64,000 nucleotides of DNA, taken from assembly GCF_001660485.1 (NCBI RefSeq), contig NZ_CP013979.1:4309125-4373124 (forward strand), written 5' to 3'. Under the pieces are notes generated by a model that did no database searches, was not told where the DNA came from, and saw nothing but the letters and a program-made list of their open reading frames with translations. This document shows, one piece after another, positions 9,098 through 18,893 of the stretch. Numbering within the stretch: the stretch's first letter is position 1; each line of letters begins with the position of its first letter. The DNA is from Agromyces aureus. GTDB taxonomy: Bacteria > Actinomycetota > Actinomycetes > Actinomycetales > Microbacteriaceae. Both the position numbers and the translations under genes were made by a program.

Positions 9098-10168
9098 TCA
9101 TCCTTGCAGTGACGCCGGGAGCGTGGAAGGCTCCACGCCCCACGACTCGACGATCAGGCGCGTGTTGTGGATCTGTGAGCCGAGGTAGGTCGCGCCCTCG
9201 GTGCCGGCCTCGCCGAGCGAGTCGCCGTAGAGGGCGTCGGGGCCCGAGTAGACCGTCACGCCGGCCTCGCGGGCGATCGCCTCGGCGGCCTTCGGCGAGA
9301 GCGACGCCTCGGAGAAGACGGCCTTCGTGCCGGTGGCCGTGATGGCCGCGACGAGCTCGTCGATCTCGGCGGCGCTCGGCTCGGCGTTGTCGTCGAAGCT
9401 CGGAATCACGCTGCCGACGAAGACGAGGCCGTAGGCGTCGACGTAGTACGTGAACGCGTCGTGGTTGGTGACGAGCAGGCGCTCGGCCGCGGGCACCTGG
9501 TCGACGCTCTGCTCGATCCAGGCGTCGAGGTCGTGCAGGCGGGCGAGGTAGGCGGTCTCGGCGGCGTCGAGGGCCGCGGTGTCGACGCCCTGAAGCCCCG
9601 CGAGCCCGTCGGCGATGTTCTCCACCATGTCTTCGGCGAGCTCGGGATCGGTCCAGATGTGCGGGTTGCCGGCACCGTGATCGTGGCCGTGGTGGTCGTC
9701 GGGCGCGGCCTCCGTCGCCGAGTCGGCGTGGTCGTCGGTCGCGGCCTCATCGCCGTGGTCGTGATCGTGGTCGTCGGTCGCGAAGAGCTCGATGCCCGTG
9801 CTCGCGTCGATCAGCACGCCGTCGAACCCCGACGCCTGCAGGGCATCGTCGAGCCAGGACTCGAGACCGGCGCCGTTCATGACGACCGCATCGGCGTCGG
9901 CGAGGGCGAGCAGCTGCGCGGCCGACGGATCGAAGCTGTGCGCGCTCTGGCCGGGCGAGAGCAGCTGGGTCACCTCGGCGTCGTCGCCGACGAGCTCGTG
10001 CACGAAGTCGCCGACCTGCGTGGTGGTCGCCACGATCTGCACCCCCTGCGCCTCGCCGGATGCCGCGGGGGAGGCGCACCCGGAGAGCACCAGCGCGCCG
10101 GCGCCGATCGTCGCGAGCGCGGCGAGGGTCGGCAGCGTGCGGGCGGATCGGGGCGCGGGGTTGCTCAT
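9098..10168 (-). CDS. znuA: Zinc ABC transporter substrate-binding lipoprotein
   Basis: A 356-residue protein of the TroA/ZnuA family. Residues 1-31 form a lipoprotein signal ending LVLSGC. The His/Asp-rich loop near residues 150-180 (DDHDHDHGDE, then DDHHGHDHG) is typical of zinc-specific binding proteins. Ligand histidines are expected in GQSAHSFDPS, GNPHIWTDP and LLVTNHDAF. The start at 10168 was chosen for the signal peptide; the frame continues 47 codons upstream through the Zur box, which argues against a longer protein. First gene of the zur operon, with the operator 20 bases upstream. Confidence 0.92.
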   Translation of the reverse strand: MSNPAPRSARTLPTLAALATIGAGALVLSGCASPAASGEAQGVQIVATTTQVGDFVHELVGDDAEVTQLLSPGQSAHSFDPSAAQLLALADADAVVMNGAGLESWLDDALQASGFDGVLIDASTGIELFATDDHDHDHGDEAATDDHADSATEAAPDDHHGHDHGAGNPHIWTDPELAEDMVENIADGLAGLQGVDTAALDAAETAYLARLHDLDAWIEQSVDQVPAAERLLVTNHDAFTYYVDAYGLVFVGSVIPSFDDNAEPSAAEIDELVAAITATGTKAVFSEASLSPKAAEAIAREAGVTVYSGPDALYGDSLGEAGTEGATYLGSQIHNTRLIVESWGVEPSTLPASLQG

Positions 10169-10187
10169 GACCTCGAACCTACGCTTA

Positions 10188-10204
10188 TTGATAATGATTG
10201 TCAA
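10188..10204. promoter_or_regulatory. Zur box
   Basis: The 17-bp imperfect palindrome TTGATAATGATTGTCAA lies 20 bases before the znuA start codon in otherwise GC-rich DNA. It matches the actinobacterial Zur/Fur-type operator (TGAnAATGATTnTCA). With zur as the last gene of the operon this predicts zinc-dependent autorepression. It could also affect the divergent acetyltransferase gene. Confidence 0.85.
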
Positions 10205-10278
10205 AACCATCACGACGTGTTGCGAGTCGGTGAAATCTGTCCACACGAATCTCGCACTTGTCGGTCGGCCGTGCGAGC

Positions 10279-10782
10279 ATGAGGCACGTGGATACGACCA
10301 CCCCCTCACTCACGTTGCGCCCGTTCACCGTCGACGACGCCGAGCGTCTGCTCTCCGGCGAGGTCGACCCGCGCGACGGCTGGGAGGGCGGCTACTCGTT
10401 CACCGAGGAGCCCGAACTGCTGCGCGAGTACGTCGACGCGGTGCGCGATGCGGGCGATCCGGCGCCGTTCGGCCCGTATCTCGTGCACCTCGTCGACGGC
10501 GGCATCACCGGCGCGGCCGTCGGCGGCGTGAACCTGTTCGGCCCGCTCTCCGACGACGGCGCCATCGAGTTCGCCTTCGCGCTCGTGCCCGCAGCGCGCG
10601 GTCGCGGCCTCGCCGATCACGTCGTGCGCGAGGCGCTCGCGCTCGCCCGGGCGAACGGAGCCCGCATCGTTCGGGCCGAGGCCGAGATCGCGAACCTTCC
10701 GGCTCGCCGCGTGCTCGAACGCTCGGGCATGGGGGAGTGCGCCCGCACCGACGGGTCGATCACCTACGAGATCCGCTACTGA
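10279..10782 (+). CDS. GNAT family N-acetyltransferase
   Basis: A 167-residue acetyltransferase of the RimJ/RimL-like type. It starts with the characteristic LTLRPFTVDDAERLL; the acetyl-CoA loop is VPAARGRGLADHVVREAL and the C-terminal helix has ANLPARRVLERSGMGE. The substrate is unknown. ATG at 10279 was used; a GTG at 10288 would also fit and neither has a strong ribosome-binding site. It is divergent from znuA and shares its promoter region with the Zur box, which may be coincidental. Confidence 0.75.
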   Translation: MRHVDTTTPSLTLRPFTVDDAERLLSGEVDPRDGWEGGYSFTEEPELLREYVDAVRDAGDPAPFGPYLVHLVDGGITGAAVGGVNLFGPLSDDGAIEFAFALVPAARGRGLADHVVREALALARANGARIVRAEAEIANLPARRVLERSGMGECARTDGSITYEIRY

Positions 10783-10806
10783 CGCGGATCGAGACCAGCG
10801 CCCTGG

Positions 10807-12231
10807 CTACTCCAGCAGCAGCGCCGGCTCCTCGATGATCGATGCCACGTCGGCGACGAAGCGCGACACGACGTCGCCGTCGACGACCCGGTGATCGAAC
10901 GAACCGCCGATCGTCGTCACGAAGCGCGGACGCACCTCGCCGTCGACGACCCACGGCTTCTGCTTGATCGTGCCGAGCGCGACGATGCCGACCTCGCCGG
11001 GGTTCAGGATCGGCGTGCCGGTGTCCATGCCGAAAACGCCGATGTTCGTGATGGTGATCGTGCCGCCCTGCATCTCGGCCGGCTGCGTCTTGCCCTCGCG
11101 GGCGGTCAGCGTGAGCTGCTCGAGCGCGGTCGCGAGTTCGACCATCGACATGTCCTGCGCGTTCTTGACGTTCGGCACGATGAGCCCGCGAGGCGTCGCC
11201 GCAGCGATGCCGAGGTTCACGAAGTGCTTGACGATGATCTCGTCATCGGTCCACTGGGCGTTGACCGTGGGGTTGCGCCGCACGGCCCACAGCATCGCCT
11301 TGGCCATGATGAGCAGCGGCGAGATCCGCACGCCGGCGTAGTCGGGGGAGGCCTTGAGTCGCTTGAGGTACTCCATCGTGCGGGTCGCATCGACATCGAC
11401 GAACACGGAGACATGCGGCGCGGAGTATGCGCTCTGCACCATCGCGGCGGCGATCGCCTTGCGCACGCCCTTCACGGGAATGCGGGTCTCGCGGTCCGAG
11501 GGCGCCTCGGGCGTCTGGATGTTGCGGAACACGCTCGCCTGGCTCGCCTCGCGGATCACGTCGTCGCGCGTGATGTCGCCGATCGGTCCGGTGGGGGCGA
11601 CCCGTGAGAGGTCGACGCCGAGATCCTTCGCCAGCTTGCGGATCGGCGGCTTGGCGATCACCGGCACACCGGAGTCCGGGCGCGGGGCGACGGGCGCGGG
11701 CGTGCCACCGGCCGGGGCCGACGCGGCCGCGGGAGCCGGGGGCGGCGTGGGCGCGAGGTGTTCGTGCGCGCCTCCGGGCGACGGATGCCGCTGTCGACGC
11801 CGGGTGCCCGAAGGGCCGGACGCGCCGTGGCCGACGAGCACGGCGCCGCCGCCCTCCGACGGGGCCGACGCGTGCGACGCGACCGTGGCGGGCGCCGCAG
11901 CCGCGGGAGGAGCGGCGGGCTGCGCACCGGCCGCCGGGGCGGCGACCTGCTCGGACGTGGGAGCCGACGCGGCCGGCGAGCCCGCGGCATCCGCCGTCTG
12001 GATCACCAGGATCGGCGTGCCGACGTCGACCGTGGTGCCCTCGCCGACCAGCAGCTCGGTGACGACGCCCTCGAACGCGCTCGGCAGCTCGACGAGCGAC
12101 TTGGCCGTCTCGATCTCGACGAAGACCTGGTCGAGCGCGATGGCATCGCCGGGGGCGACCCGCCACTGCACGATCTCGGCCTCGGTGAGTCCTTCACCGA
12201 CGTCGGGCAACGGGAACCGGATCTCAGTCAT
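10807..12231 (-). CDS. bkdB: 2-oxoacid dehydrogenase E2 (dihydrolipoamide acyltransferase)
   Basis: A 474-residue E2 core. The lipoyl domain at residues 1-75 has the modified lysine in ETAKSLVE (Lys44). A long Ala/Pro linker follows, then a peripheral subunit-binding domain around [18 protein letters not shown] and the catalytic acyltransferase domain ending with the active-site motif [12 protein letters not shown]. It transfers the acyl group from E1 to CoA. Third in the E1alpha-E1beta-E2 order; no E3 (lpd) is adjacent. Branched-chain substrate is the usual annotation for this architecture in actinobacteria, but pyruvate cannot be excluded. Confidence 0.88.
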   Translation of the reverse strand: MTEIRFPLPDVGEGLTEAEIVQWRVAPGDAIALDQVFVEIETAKSLVELPSAFEGVVTELLVGEGTTVDVGTPILVIQTADAAGSPAASAPTSEQVAAPAAGAQPAAPPAAAAPATVASHASAPSEGGGAVLVGHGASGPSGTRRRQRHPSPGGAHEHLAPTPPPAPAAASAPAGGTPAPVAPRPDSGVPVIAKPPIRKLAKDLGVDLSRVAPTGPIGDITRDDVIREASQASVFRNIQTPEAPSDRETRIPVKGVRKAIAAAMVQSAYSAPHVSVFVDVDATRTMEYLKRLKASPDYAGVRISPLLIMAKAMLWAVRRNPTVNAQWTDDEIIVKHFVNLGIAAATPRGLIVPNVKNAQDMSMVELATALEQLTLTAREGKTQPAEMQGGTITITNIGVFGMDTGTPILNPGEVGIVALGTIKQKPWVVDGEVRPRFVTTIGGSFDHRVVDGDVVSRFVADVASIIEEPALLLE

Positions 12232-12288
12232 GTGTCCACCCTCGCAGTCGATCTATGCCGACATCGTCATATCGGTTTCGTGTCGTCG

Positions 12289-13389
12289 TCAGTACGCGAG
12301 CGCACGGTCGACGGCTTCGAGCACCCGGTCGGGGCTCGGCAGGTACTCGGTCTCGAGTGCCGCAGGGGGGAACGGCGTGTCGAAGCTCGAGACCCGCAGC
12401 ACGGGAGCCTCGAGCGAGTAGAACGCCCGCTCGGCGACGGTCGCGGCGATCTCGGATCCGACGCTGACCGAGCCGTAGGCCTCTTGCGCGACGACGAGGC
12501 GACCGGTGCGGCCGACCGATTCGAGCAGCGGTCCGTAGTCGATGGGGGAGAGCGAGCGCAGGTCGACGACCTCGATGCTCGTGCCCTCTTCGCCGGCGAT
12601 GTCGGCGGCCTGCAGCAGTGTCGAGATCATCGCGCCGTGGCCGACGACCGTGACGTCGGTGCCCGAACGGATGACGCGGCTCGAGTGCAGCGGCACGCCC
12701 GAGTGGTCGAGGTCGACCGGCCCCTTCGGCCAGTACCGGCTCTTCGGCTCGAAGAACAGCACGGGGTCGTTCGACGCGATGGCCTCCTGGATCATCCAGT
12801 AGGCATCGTGCGGGCTCGACGGGCTCACGACCCGGAGGCCGGGCGTGTGCGCGAAGTAGGCCTCGGGGCTCTCCTGGTGGTGCTCGATCGAGCCGATGTG
12901 CCCGCCGTAGGGCACGCGGATGACGATCGGCATCGAGATCGAGCCGTCGTGGCGCAGGGTCATGCGCGAGAGCTGGGTCGTGATCTGGTCGAAGGCCGGG
13001 AAGATGAAGCCGTCGAACTGGATCTCGATGACCGGCCGGTAGCCGCGCATCGCGAGGCCGATGGCCGTGCCGACGATGCCGGACTCGGCGAGCGGCGTAT
13101 CGAGCACGCGGTGATCGCCGAACTCGGCCTGGAGCCCCTCGGTGACGCGGAACACGCCGCCGAGCGGCCCGATGTCCTCGCCCATCAGCAGCACCTTGTC
13201 GTCGGCGCGCAGGGCTTCACGGAGGCCCGCGGTGATGGCCTTCGCCATCGAGAGCGTCTGCACGCCCTTCGCGCCGGGCTCTGCGGATGCCGCGGGCTCG
13301 CCGTTCGCCGGCCCAGGCACGTTCGTCTCGGTCGCCACGATCGGTTCGACCGCTCCGGCCTGCAGCTGCTCCTCGATGTCGGTGCTCAC
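12289..13389 (-). CDS. bkdA2: 2-oxoacid dehydrogenase E1 component, beta subunit
   Basis: A 366-residue transketolase-like beta subunit with MGEDIGPLGGVFRVTEGL, DTPLAESGIVGTAIGLAM and EIQFDGFIFPAFDQI. The first ~45 residues form a low-complexity extension. The GTG start at 13387-13389 has GGAGG 7 bases upstream and overlaps the alpha-subunit stop (GTGA), indicating coupling. With E1alpha it binds thiamine diphosphate and decarboxylates the 2-oxoacid. The gene symbol follows the branched-chain naming and is tentative. Confidence 0.88.
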   Translation of the reverse strand: MSTDIEEQLQAGAVEPIVATETNVPGPANGEPAASAEPGAKGVQTLSMAKAITAGLREALRADDKVLLMGEDIGPLGGVFRVTEGLQAEFGDHRVLDTPLAESGIVGTAIGLAMRGYRPVIEIQFDGFIFPAFDQITTQLSRMTLRHDGSISMPIVIRVPYGGHIGSIEHHQESPEAYFAHTPGLRVVSPSSPHDAYWMIQEAIASNDPVLFFEPKSRYWPKGPVDLDHSGVPLHSSRVIRSGTDVTVVGHGAMISTLLQAADIAGEEGTSIEVVDLRSLSPIDYGPLLESVGRTGRLVVAQEAYGSVSVGSEIAATVAERAFYSLEAPVLRVSSFDTPFPPAALETEYLPSPDRVLEAVDRALAY

Positions 13390-14528
13390 GCTGCACCTCC
13401 TTCGAATCCGGTCTCGTACGCCTGGAGCCAGGCCGCCTGCTCCGCCATGAGCGGGTGCGGTTCGCTGTACACGTGCTTGAAGATGGTCTCCCGCGTGGGA
13501 ACCGTCACCTCGAGGGCGCGCTTGCGGACGTCGCTCGCGACATCCGCCGCCTCTTCGTCGGCCGAGGCGAAGAACTCGGCCGACGCACCGCGGGACTCGA
13601 GCCACGCGCGGTAGCGGATGATCGGGTCGCGCTCGGCCCAGTAGGCGACCTCGTCGTCGGTGCGGTACTTCGTGGGGTCGTCGGCCGTGGTGTGCGCGCC
13701 CATGCGGTAGGTCAGCGCCTCGATGAAGCTCGGGCCCTGGCCCGAACGCGCCTCTTCGAGGGCGACGCGTGTGGCGGCGTAGCTCACGAGCACGTCGTTG
13801 CCGTCGATGCGCAGGCTCGGCATGCCGAACCCGGCGCCGCGGAGCGAGAGCGGGGTGCGCGACTGGCGCGAGACGGGCACCGAGATCGCCCACTGGTTGT
13901 TCTGCACGAAGAAGACCTCGGGCGCCTGGTAGCTCGCCGCGAACACGAGCGCCTCACTGGCGTCGCCCTGCGAGGTCGAGCCGTCGCCGTAGTACACGAG
14001 CACCGCGGCATCGGTCTCGGGGTCGCCGGTGCCCGAGGCGCCGTCGAACTTGATGCCCATGGCGTAGCCGGTGGCGTGCAGCGTCTGCGACGCCAGCACG
14101 AGCGTGTAGAGGTGGAAGTTGCCGTTCTCGGCGGGATTCCACCCGCCGAGCGTCGCGCCGCGCAGCAGGCCGAGGATTCGCACGGGGTCGAGCCCGCGGA
14201 TCATGCCGACGATGTGCTCGCGGTACGACGGGAAGATGTGGTCCTGCGGGCGCGAGGCGCGCGCGGAGCCGACCTGCGCGGCCTCCTGGCCGTGGCTCGG
14301 CACCCACAGCGCCAGCTGCCCCTGCCGCTGCAGGTTCGCGCCGGTGATGTCGAGGCGACGCGAGATGACCATGTCCCGGTGGAACTGCTCGAGCGTCGCG
14401 TCGTCGAGCGCCTCGATCAGCGGGAGGTAGGCCTCGGCCTCGGGGGAGGGCCGAAGCGCTCCCTCGGGGGTCAGCAGTTGCACCGTCGGCGCGGTGAATT
14501 CTCGTTCCTGGGCGACCACGGGTTTCAC
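13386..14528 (-). CDS. bkdA1: 2-oxoacid dehydrogenase E1 component, alpha subunit
   Basis: A 380-residue subunit with the thiamine-diphosphate motif GDGSTSQGDASEAL, closing with VQNN at about residue 220. The phosphorylation-loop region YRMGAHTTADDPTKY is typical of branched-chain and pyruvate E1alpha. It starts with GTG at 14526-14528, 8 bases after the aminotransferase stop, without a clear Shine-Dalgarno site. It decarboxylates the 2-oxoacid and reductively acylates the E2 lipoyl group. The upstream aminotransferase could supply 2-oxoacids, consistent with branched-chain or aromatic amino-acid breakdown. Confidence 0.88.
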   Translation of the reverse strand: MKPVVAQEREFTAPTVQLLTPEGALRPSPEAEAYLPLIEALDDATLEQFHRDMVISRRLDITGANLQRQGQLALWVPSHGQEAAQVGSARASRPQDHIFPSYREHIVGMIRGLDPVRILGLLRGATLGGWNPAENGNFHLYTLVLASQTLHATGYAMGIKFDGASGTGDPETDAAVLVYYGDGSTSQGDASEALVFAASYQAPEVFFVQNNQWAISVPVSRQSRTPLSLRGAGFGMPSLRIDGNDVLVSYAATRVALEEARSGQGPSFIEALTYRMGAHTTADDPTKYRTDDEVAYWAERDPIIRYRAWLESRGASAEFFASADEEAADVASDVRKRALEVTVPTRETIFKHVYSEPHPLMAEQAAWLQAYETGFEGGAA

Positions 14529-14536
14529 GCTACCCG

Positions 14537-15646
14537 CTACTTCGGGTGCCCTTCTTGTGAAGCCGGTACAAGCTCTCCGAGAATCCCGAGGAGGATATCC
14601 ACAGACTCGTGCTCGCCGATCGAAACCCGAATGCCCTCGGGCGGGAACGCGCGCACGACCACGCCCGCGTCGAACAGGCGCTCGGCGACCGCGGTCGTGT
14701 CGGCACCCGTCGGCAGCCAGACGAAGTTGCCCTGCGCGTCGGGCACGGGCCAGCCCTGCGAGACGAGGCCCGTGTGCAGGCGCGTGCGGCGCTCGACGAT
14801 CTCGGCGACCCTGGCGAGCAGTTCGGTCTCGGCAGTGGGCTCGAGCGAGGCGACGCCGGCGGCTCCGGCGGCCGCGGTGACGCCGAGCGGGATCGCGGTC
14901 GCGCGTGCGGCGTCGAGAATCGCGACGGGGCCGATCGCGTAGCCGACCCGCAGCCCCGCGAGGCCGTACGCCTTCGAGAACGTTCGCAGCACCACGAGGT
15001 TCGGGTAGCGCCCGATGAGCGTGCGCCCGTCGACGGATGCCGCGTCGCGCACGAACTCGACGTAGGCCTCGTCGAGCAGCACGAGCAGGTCGCTCGGCAC
15101 GCGGGCCATGAACGCCTCGAACTCGTCGGCGGTGACGGTGACGCCCGTGGGGTTGTTGGGGGAGCAGACGATGACGACGCGGGTGCGGTCGGTGATCGCG
15201 TCGGCCATGGCGTCGAGGTCGTGGCCGTGGTCGGCGCGGTTCGGGATCTGCACGCTGGTCGCACCGGAGACGGTGACGAGGCCCGGGTAGGCCTCGAAGG
15301 AGCGCCAGGAGTAGACGACCTCGTCGCCGGGGGCAGCCGCCGCGAGGATGAACTGGGCGAGCAGCGCGACGGAGCCGTCGCCGACGAGCACCTCGTCGGG
15401 CGTGACGCCGAAACGCTCGCCCAGCTTCTCGCGCAGCGTCAGCGCCGTCGCGTCGGGATAGCGGTTGATCGCCGTCGCCGTCGCCGCGACCGCCTCGGCG
15501 ACGCCGGGCAGCGGATCGAACGGATTCTCGTTGCTCGAGAGCTTGTAGCCCTCGGCGGGCGCGGGGCGCCCCTGACGGTACGGCGGGAGCGCGGCGATCT
15601 CTGGACGCAGGCGGATGCCCGGCGTCGTCGACTCGGGATTGGTCAC
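14537..15646 (-). CDS. hisC: Histidinol-phosphate / aromatic aminotransferase
   Basis: A 369-residue class I/II PLP aminotransferase. Features include KLSSNENPF near the N-terminus, CSPNNPTG and the PLP lysine in [16 protein letters not shown]. Proteins of this type include HisC and the actinobacterial phenylalanine aminotransferase Pat, which cannot be separated by eye. There are no other his genes here. Its position 8 bases before E1alpha suggests an amino-acid degradation or keto-acid role instead of, or besides, histidine biosynthesis. GTG start at 15644-15646. Confidence 0.82.
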   Translation of the reverse strand: MTNPESTTPGIRLRPEIAALPPYRQGRPAPAEGYKLSSNENPFDPLPGVAEAVAATATAINRYPDATALTLREKLGERFGVTPDEVLVGDGSVALLAQFILAAAAPGDEVVYSWRSFEAYPGLVTVSGATSVQIPNRADHGHDLDAMADAITDRTRVVIVCSPNNPTGVTVTADEFEAFMARVPSDLLVLLDEAYVEFVRDAASVDGRTLIGRYPNLVVLRTFSKAYGLAGLRVGYAIGPVAILDAARATAIPLGVTAAAGAAGVASLEPTAETELLARVAEIVERRTRLHTGLVSQGWPVPDAQGNFVWLPTGADTTAVAERLFDAGVVVRAFPPEGIRVSIGEHESVDILLGILGELVPASQEGHPK

Positions 15647-15700
15647 GGAATCCACGGTACCTTCTCGCCCATCGCGGGTCGCGTCTGGGAGAGTAGGCGC

Positions 15701-16084
15701 ATGCGGTTCATCATCAAGGTCCTCGTCGTCGCGTTCGCCCTCTGGCTCACCACGCTGCTCGTCGCCGGCGTGAAGGTCGTGCCCTACGACGACACCGCGA
15801 TCGGCACCGTGCTGACGTACCTGCTCGTCGCCGCGATCTTCGGCCTCGTGAACGCCATCATCGGCACGTTCATCCGCATCGTCGCGTTCCCGCTGTACGT
15901 GCTCACGCTCGGACTGATCTCGTTCATCGTGAACGGCCTCCTGCTGCTGATCGTCGACTGGTTCAGCGACCTCATCGGGTTCGGCCTCGTCGTCGAGACG
16001 TTCTGGTGGGGCGTGCTCGGTGCGCTGGTGCTCGGCCTCTTCAGCTGGCTCATCGGCCTCGTGGTGCGCCCGAGCCGGGACTGA
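15701..16084 (+). CDS. Phage holin family 4 (four-helix) membrane protein
   Basis: A 127-residue protein with four hydrophobic segments ([66 protein letters not shown]). It belongs to the widespread Phage_holin_4_2/YvlD-like family of chromosomal membrane proteins whose role is unclear; the name does not imply a prophage. It is divergent from the aminotransferase operon, and such a pairing with LMW phosphatase/purB loci is common in this group. Confidence 0.75.
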   Translation: MRFIIKVLVVAFALWLTTLLVAGVKVVPYDDTAIGTVLTYLLVAAIFGLVNAIIGTFIRIVAFPLYVLTLGLISFIVNGLLLLIVDWFSDLIGFGLVVETFWWGVLGALVLGLFSWLIGLVVRPSRD

Positions 16085-16109
16085 TCTCCACTGCTGAAGA
16101 TCGCGAGCG

Positions 16110-17567
16110 TCACGTCGGGGGTTCGCGCGTCGCGAGCCACTCGCTGCGGCGGCCGCTCGCGCCACCCGTGAAGTCGACGATGCGCGCTTCGAAGGCGAGC
16201 ACGACCGGATCGTCGTTGCCGTCGACCAAGGCGCCCGTCTGCCGGTAGAGCTCGAGCGAGTGCGACGCCAATGGTTCGTGGTCGCCGTCGTCGTCGAACA
16301 CGCGCCTGGTGACTCGCGCAAAGCCCGACGCACCCGAATCGATGCCACCGGTGGCGGGCACGAGGTCTTCGACGTGCTCGATCGAGAGCACCGGCACGTC
16401 GCCGGTGGAGGCGGCACCGCTCGGTGCGCCGAACGTCACGGCGAGCGGCACCGCGAGGTCGGGGGCGCGCGCGAGGTCGGCCGCGGTGATTCCGCCGGCC
16501 GAGAACCCGACCGGCATGACGGGGTCTCCGGGTTCGGCTCCGGCCTCTGCGAGCGCCTGACGCACGGCTCGTTCTGCCGCACCGGTCGACTCAGGGGTGC
16601 CGACCGCGCCGGTCAGCCCATCGTCGGCGACGCCATACACGTCGTTGGTGAGGTCGAACGGCTCGCCGCCGGGCTCGGGGTCGAAGGTGACCGTGCCCGA
16701 GACGTAGACGACGAAGCGCCGCTCTCCATCGACGTCGTAGCGCTCGACGGCGATTTGCGGCTCGTCGTGGTTCGGACTCGGGATGCGTCGAGCGAGCTCC
16801 CCGACGCCGATCGGCGGGGGCACGCTCTGCATCTTCGCGGCGCCGTTCGGTGCGCTCGTCGCGGGCACCACCGAGACCGGACCCTCGACGAGCGCCCGGC
16901 TGCCGAGCACCCCGAGGGCGGCCGCTGCGGTGAGCGCCGCGGCCGCCGCGTCGGGCGTGCGGGTTCGAGCGCCGAGCAGCCTCGCGATCGGAGGGGCGAT
17001 ACCGACGGCCATGAGCGCACTCTCGTCGAGCGTGCCGGGGAGCGTCCGGATGACGTCGATGAATGCCGGGTCGGCGAGGATCCGTCGACCGGTGGCGCCC
17101 GGGTCCCATGCGCCTCCGATGGCGCCGGCGATCAGCAGGGACATCGCGAACGGTGCGCCCCCGAGGACGGCCGAGGCGGTGACCCCCGCGCCGAAGCCCG
17201 TGGCGTCTGCGAACACGTGCGCGCCGAGCCGCGAGCCGAGCTCCCACATCGACGCGACCATGCGCTCGACGTCGCCGTAACCGGATGACGCGGTGTCGAG
17301 TGCGAATCGCAGATCGCGCGCATCGTCTTGCATGTCGCGCAGCGCGAACCAGGCCCGTTCGACGGCGAGCGTCGGCGATTCCACGACTGGGCCACCGGCA
17401 GGCCCAACGGGCCGCGAGCCCAGCATGTCGATGCGCACCGCGTCGACCCGATCGGCCCAGTCGGCGCATCTCGCCTCGGCGACACCGAGTCGCGCCGCTT
17501 CCTCCCAGAGCTCGCCCAGCACGACGGAGGTCGATCCGCCGGCCGTGACGGTCAGATCGTCGGCCAT
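16110..17567 (-). CDS. Alpha/beta hydrolase (lipase-like) coupled to a WXG-type protein
   Basis: A 485-residue protein. The N-terminal ~130 residues are helical and Ala-rich, followed by a hydrophobic segment (residues ~131-155) and another Ala-rich segment near 205-225. The C-terminal half is an alpha/beta hydrolase: nucleophile elbow GFSAGG (Ser356), acid in HVEDLVP (Asp401) and histidine in SHSLELY (His436), the order seen in lipase_3-like and DUF1023-like proteins. Its start overlaps the upstream WXG-like gene by 16 bases. The layout (helical N-terminus, hydrophobic middle, enzymatic C-terminus) resembles ESX/type VII-associated effectors, but no secretion machinery is nearby. Substrate unknown. 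Confidence 0.6.
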   Translation of the reverse strand: MADDLTVTAGGSTSVVLGELWEEAARLGVAEARCADWADRVDAVRIDMLGSRPVGPAGGPVVESPTLAVERAWFALRDMQDDARDLRFALDTASSGYGDVERMVASMWELGSRLGAHVFADATGFGAGVTASAVLGGAPFAMSLLIAGAIGGAWDPGATGRRILADPAFIDVIRTLPGTLDESALMAVGIAPPIARLLGARTRTPDAAAAALTAAAALGVLGSRALVEGPVSVVPATSAPNGAAKMQSVPPPIGVGELARRIPSPNHDEPQIAVERYDVDGERRFVVYVSGTVTFDPEPGGEPFDLTNDVYGVADDGLTGAVGTPESTGAAERAVRQALAEAGAEPGDPVMPVGFSAGGITAADLARAPDLAVPLAVTFGAPSGAASTGDVPVLSIEHVEDLVPATGGIDSGASGFARVTRRVFDDDGDHEPLASHSLELYRQTGALVDGNDDPVVLAFEARIVDFTGGASGRRSEWLATREPPT

Positions 17568-17872
17568 GCGCCTGCCCCGCCCTCTGCGGCGAGCGCGCGG
17601 AGTTGGACGGCCTCGCGCATCAGGCCGTCACGAGCTTCTTCGAGCGCATCGGTCGCGCCGCTGAGGCGGCTGACCAGGCGTTCGAGCGCCTGCGCATAGC
17701 GATCGGATGCCACACCGCACCAGATGCGCGTCGCCGATCCGCCGCTGAGTGCGGCAGCCCAGCCGTGGGTCTCGGCGACCAGTGCATCGATGAGGCGCAA
17801 CTGTCGCTCGACCGCGCCGAGCTGCTGGGGAACCTCGGCTGCGCACCGCGCCTGCCACGTCGACTCTCGCAT
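17552..17872 (-). CDS. WXG100-like small helical protein
   Basis: A 106-residue protein starting MRESTWQARCAAEVPQQL. Two helical halves flank a W-C-G turn (RIWCGVASDRYAQALERL), as in WXG100/ESAT-6-type proteins, which form helical hairpins and are substrates or partners of type VII secretion. The start at 17872 has GGAGG 8 bases upstream. It overlaps the hydrolase gene downstream by 16 bases, so the two are translated together and probably form a complex. The W-x-G match is short, so the family assignment is moderately confident. Confidence 0.55.
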   Translation of the reverse strand: MRESTWQARCAAEVPQQLGAVERQLRLIDALVAETHGWAAALSGGSATRIWCGVASDRYAQALERLVSRLSGATDALEEARDGLMREAVQLRALAAEGGAGAWPTI

Positions 17873-17978
17873 CCGCCCAGCCTCCGTGAATGCCGTTCCA
17901 CGGACGGCACGACGGCACCTCCGCGTGCACACACCGCGCTGAGGCGATCCTCGGGAGGAGGAGTGGCCGATGGTCGCG

Positions 17979-18893
17979 TCAGCCCGCCTCGGCGACCACC
18001 TCGACGAGTACGCGCGCGCCCATGCTGCCGAGCGGGCTCCGCGCGTCGGTCACGTCGACCATCGCCGTCGCCAGCACGACCGCCCACCCCCTCGCGCGCT
18101 CCCACATCGCCGCATCGACCTCGGCGAGCTCCTCGAGCCGACGGCGGAACGCCGCCCGCCCGCTCGGCCCGAACATGAACCACGCGGTCGCCAGGTCGGT
18201 CGCCGGATCACCGGCCGTGAGGTCGCCGAAGTCGATGACGCCCGCAAGTGCGCCGTCATCGTGCAGCAGCAGGTTTCCGGGGTGCAGGTCGCCGTGCAGC
18301 CACACCGGCGGCCCGTGCCAGACGGATGCCGCGAGCGAACGCTCCCACACGCGCGCGACCGCGTCGGGCTCGTCCACGCGGCCTGCGGCGAGCCTGGCGC
18401 GGACCGACTCGTCGCGCACGGCGAGCGGCACGCCGCGCACCGGGCTCACGGGAGCCGCAGCGCGCGCGGGCACCCCGAGGGCGGCGACGAACTCCGCGAG
18501 GGCGACCGCCGCGGCATCCCGAACCGGCACGGTGAACTCGAGCGCCGAGACGCCGGGGAGCCACGGCACGATGCTCCACGGCACGTCGTAGCCGAACTCG
18601 GGCGCCGGACGCCCGATCCGCACCGGTGCGGGCACGGGCGTCGGGAGCCGGCCGGCGAGCTCGGGCAGCCAGCGCTGCTCGTGCAACGCGAGCTGGATCG
18701 CGACCTCGCGCCGCGGCATCCGCACCGCCAGATCGTCGCCGAGGCGGAACATGACGTTGTCCCACCCGTTCGCGACGCGCCGAACCGGCGCCACGAGATC
18801 GGGATGCTGCGACGCGACGAGCCGCCGCACGAGGTCTTCGTCGGGGTGCAGATCGGGCTCGGGGGCATCGGCCACGCGCTGCTCCTCCCGCAT
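17979..18893 (-). CDS. Aminoglycoside phosphotransferase family protein
   Basis: A 304-residue protein kinase-like phosphotransferase. It has the catalytic loop LHGDLHPGNLLL and the metal-binding segment VIDFGDLTAGDPATDLA. The ATP-binding N-terminal lobe includes RRVANGWDNVMFRLG. The APH family includes antibiotic kinases and many small-molecule or sugar kinases; nothing here points to a resistance function. It stands alone, divergent from the LMW phosphatase gene. Confidence 0.82.
   Translation of the reverse strand: MREEQRVADAPEPDLHPDEDLVRRLVASQHPDLVAPVRRVANGWDNVMFRLGDDLAVRMPRREVAIQLALHEQRWLPELAGRLPTPVPAPVRIGRPAPEFGYDVPWSIVPWLPGVSALEFTVPVRDAAAVALAEFVAALGVPARAAAPVSPVRGVPLAVRDESVRARLAAGRVDEPDAVARVWERSLAASVWHGPPVWLHGDLHPGNLLLHDDGALAGVIDFGDLTAGDPATDLATAWFMFGPSGRAAFRRRLEELAEVDAAMWERARGWAVVLATAMVDVTDARSPLGSMGARVLVEVVAEAG

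Noticed and set aside
15701..16084. Holin gene as evidence of a prophage
   Set aside because: The family is a common chromosomal membrane protein family; no phage structural, lysis or integration genes are near.
17979..18893. Aminoglycoside resistance gene
   Set aside because: Only the general phosphotransferase motifs are present; APH-family proteins are mostly not resistance enzymes and no mobile context is seen.
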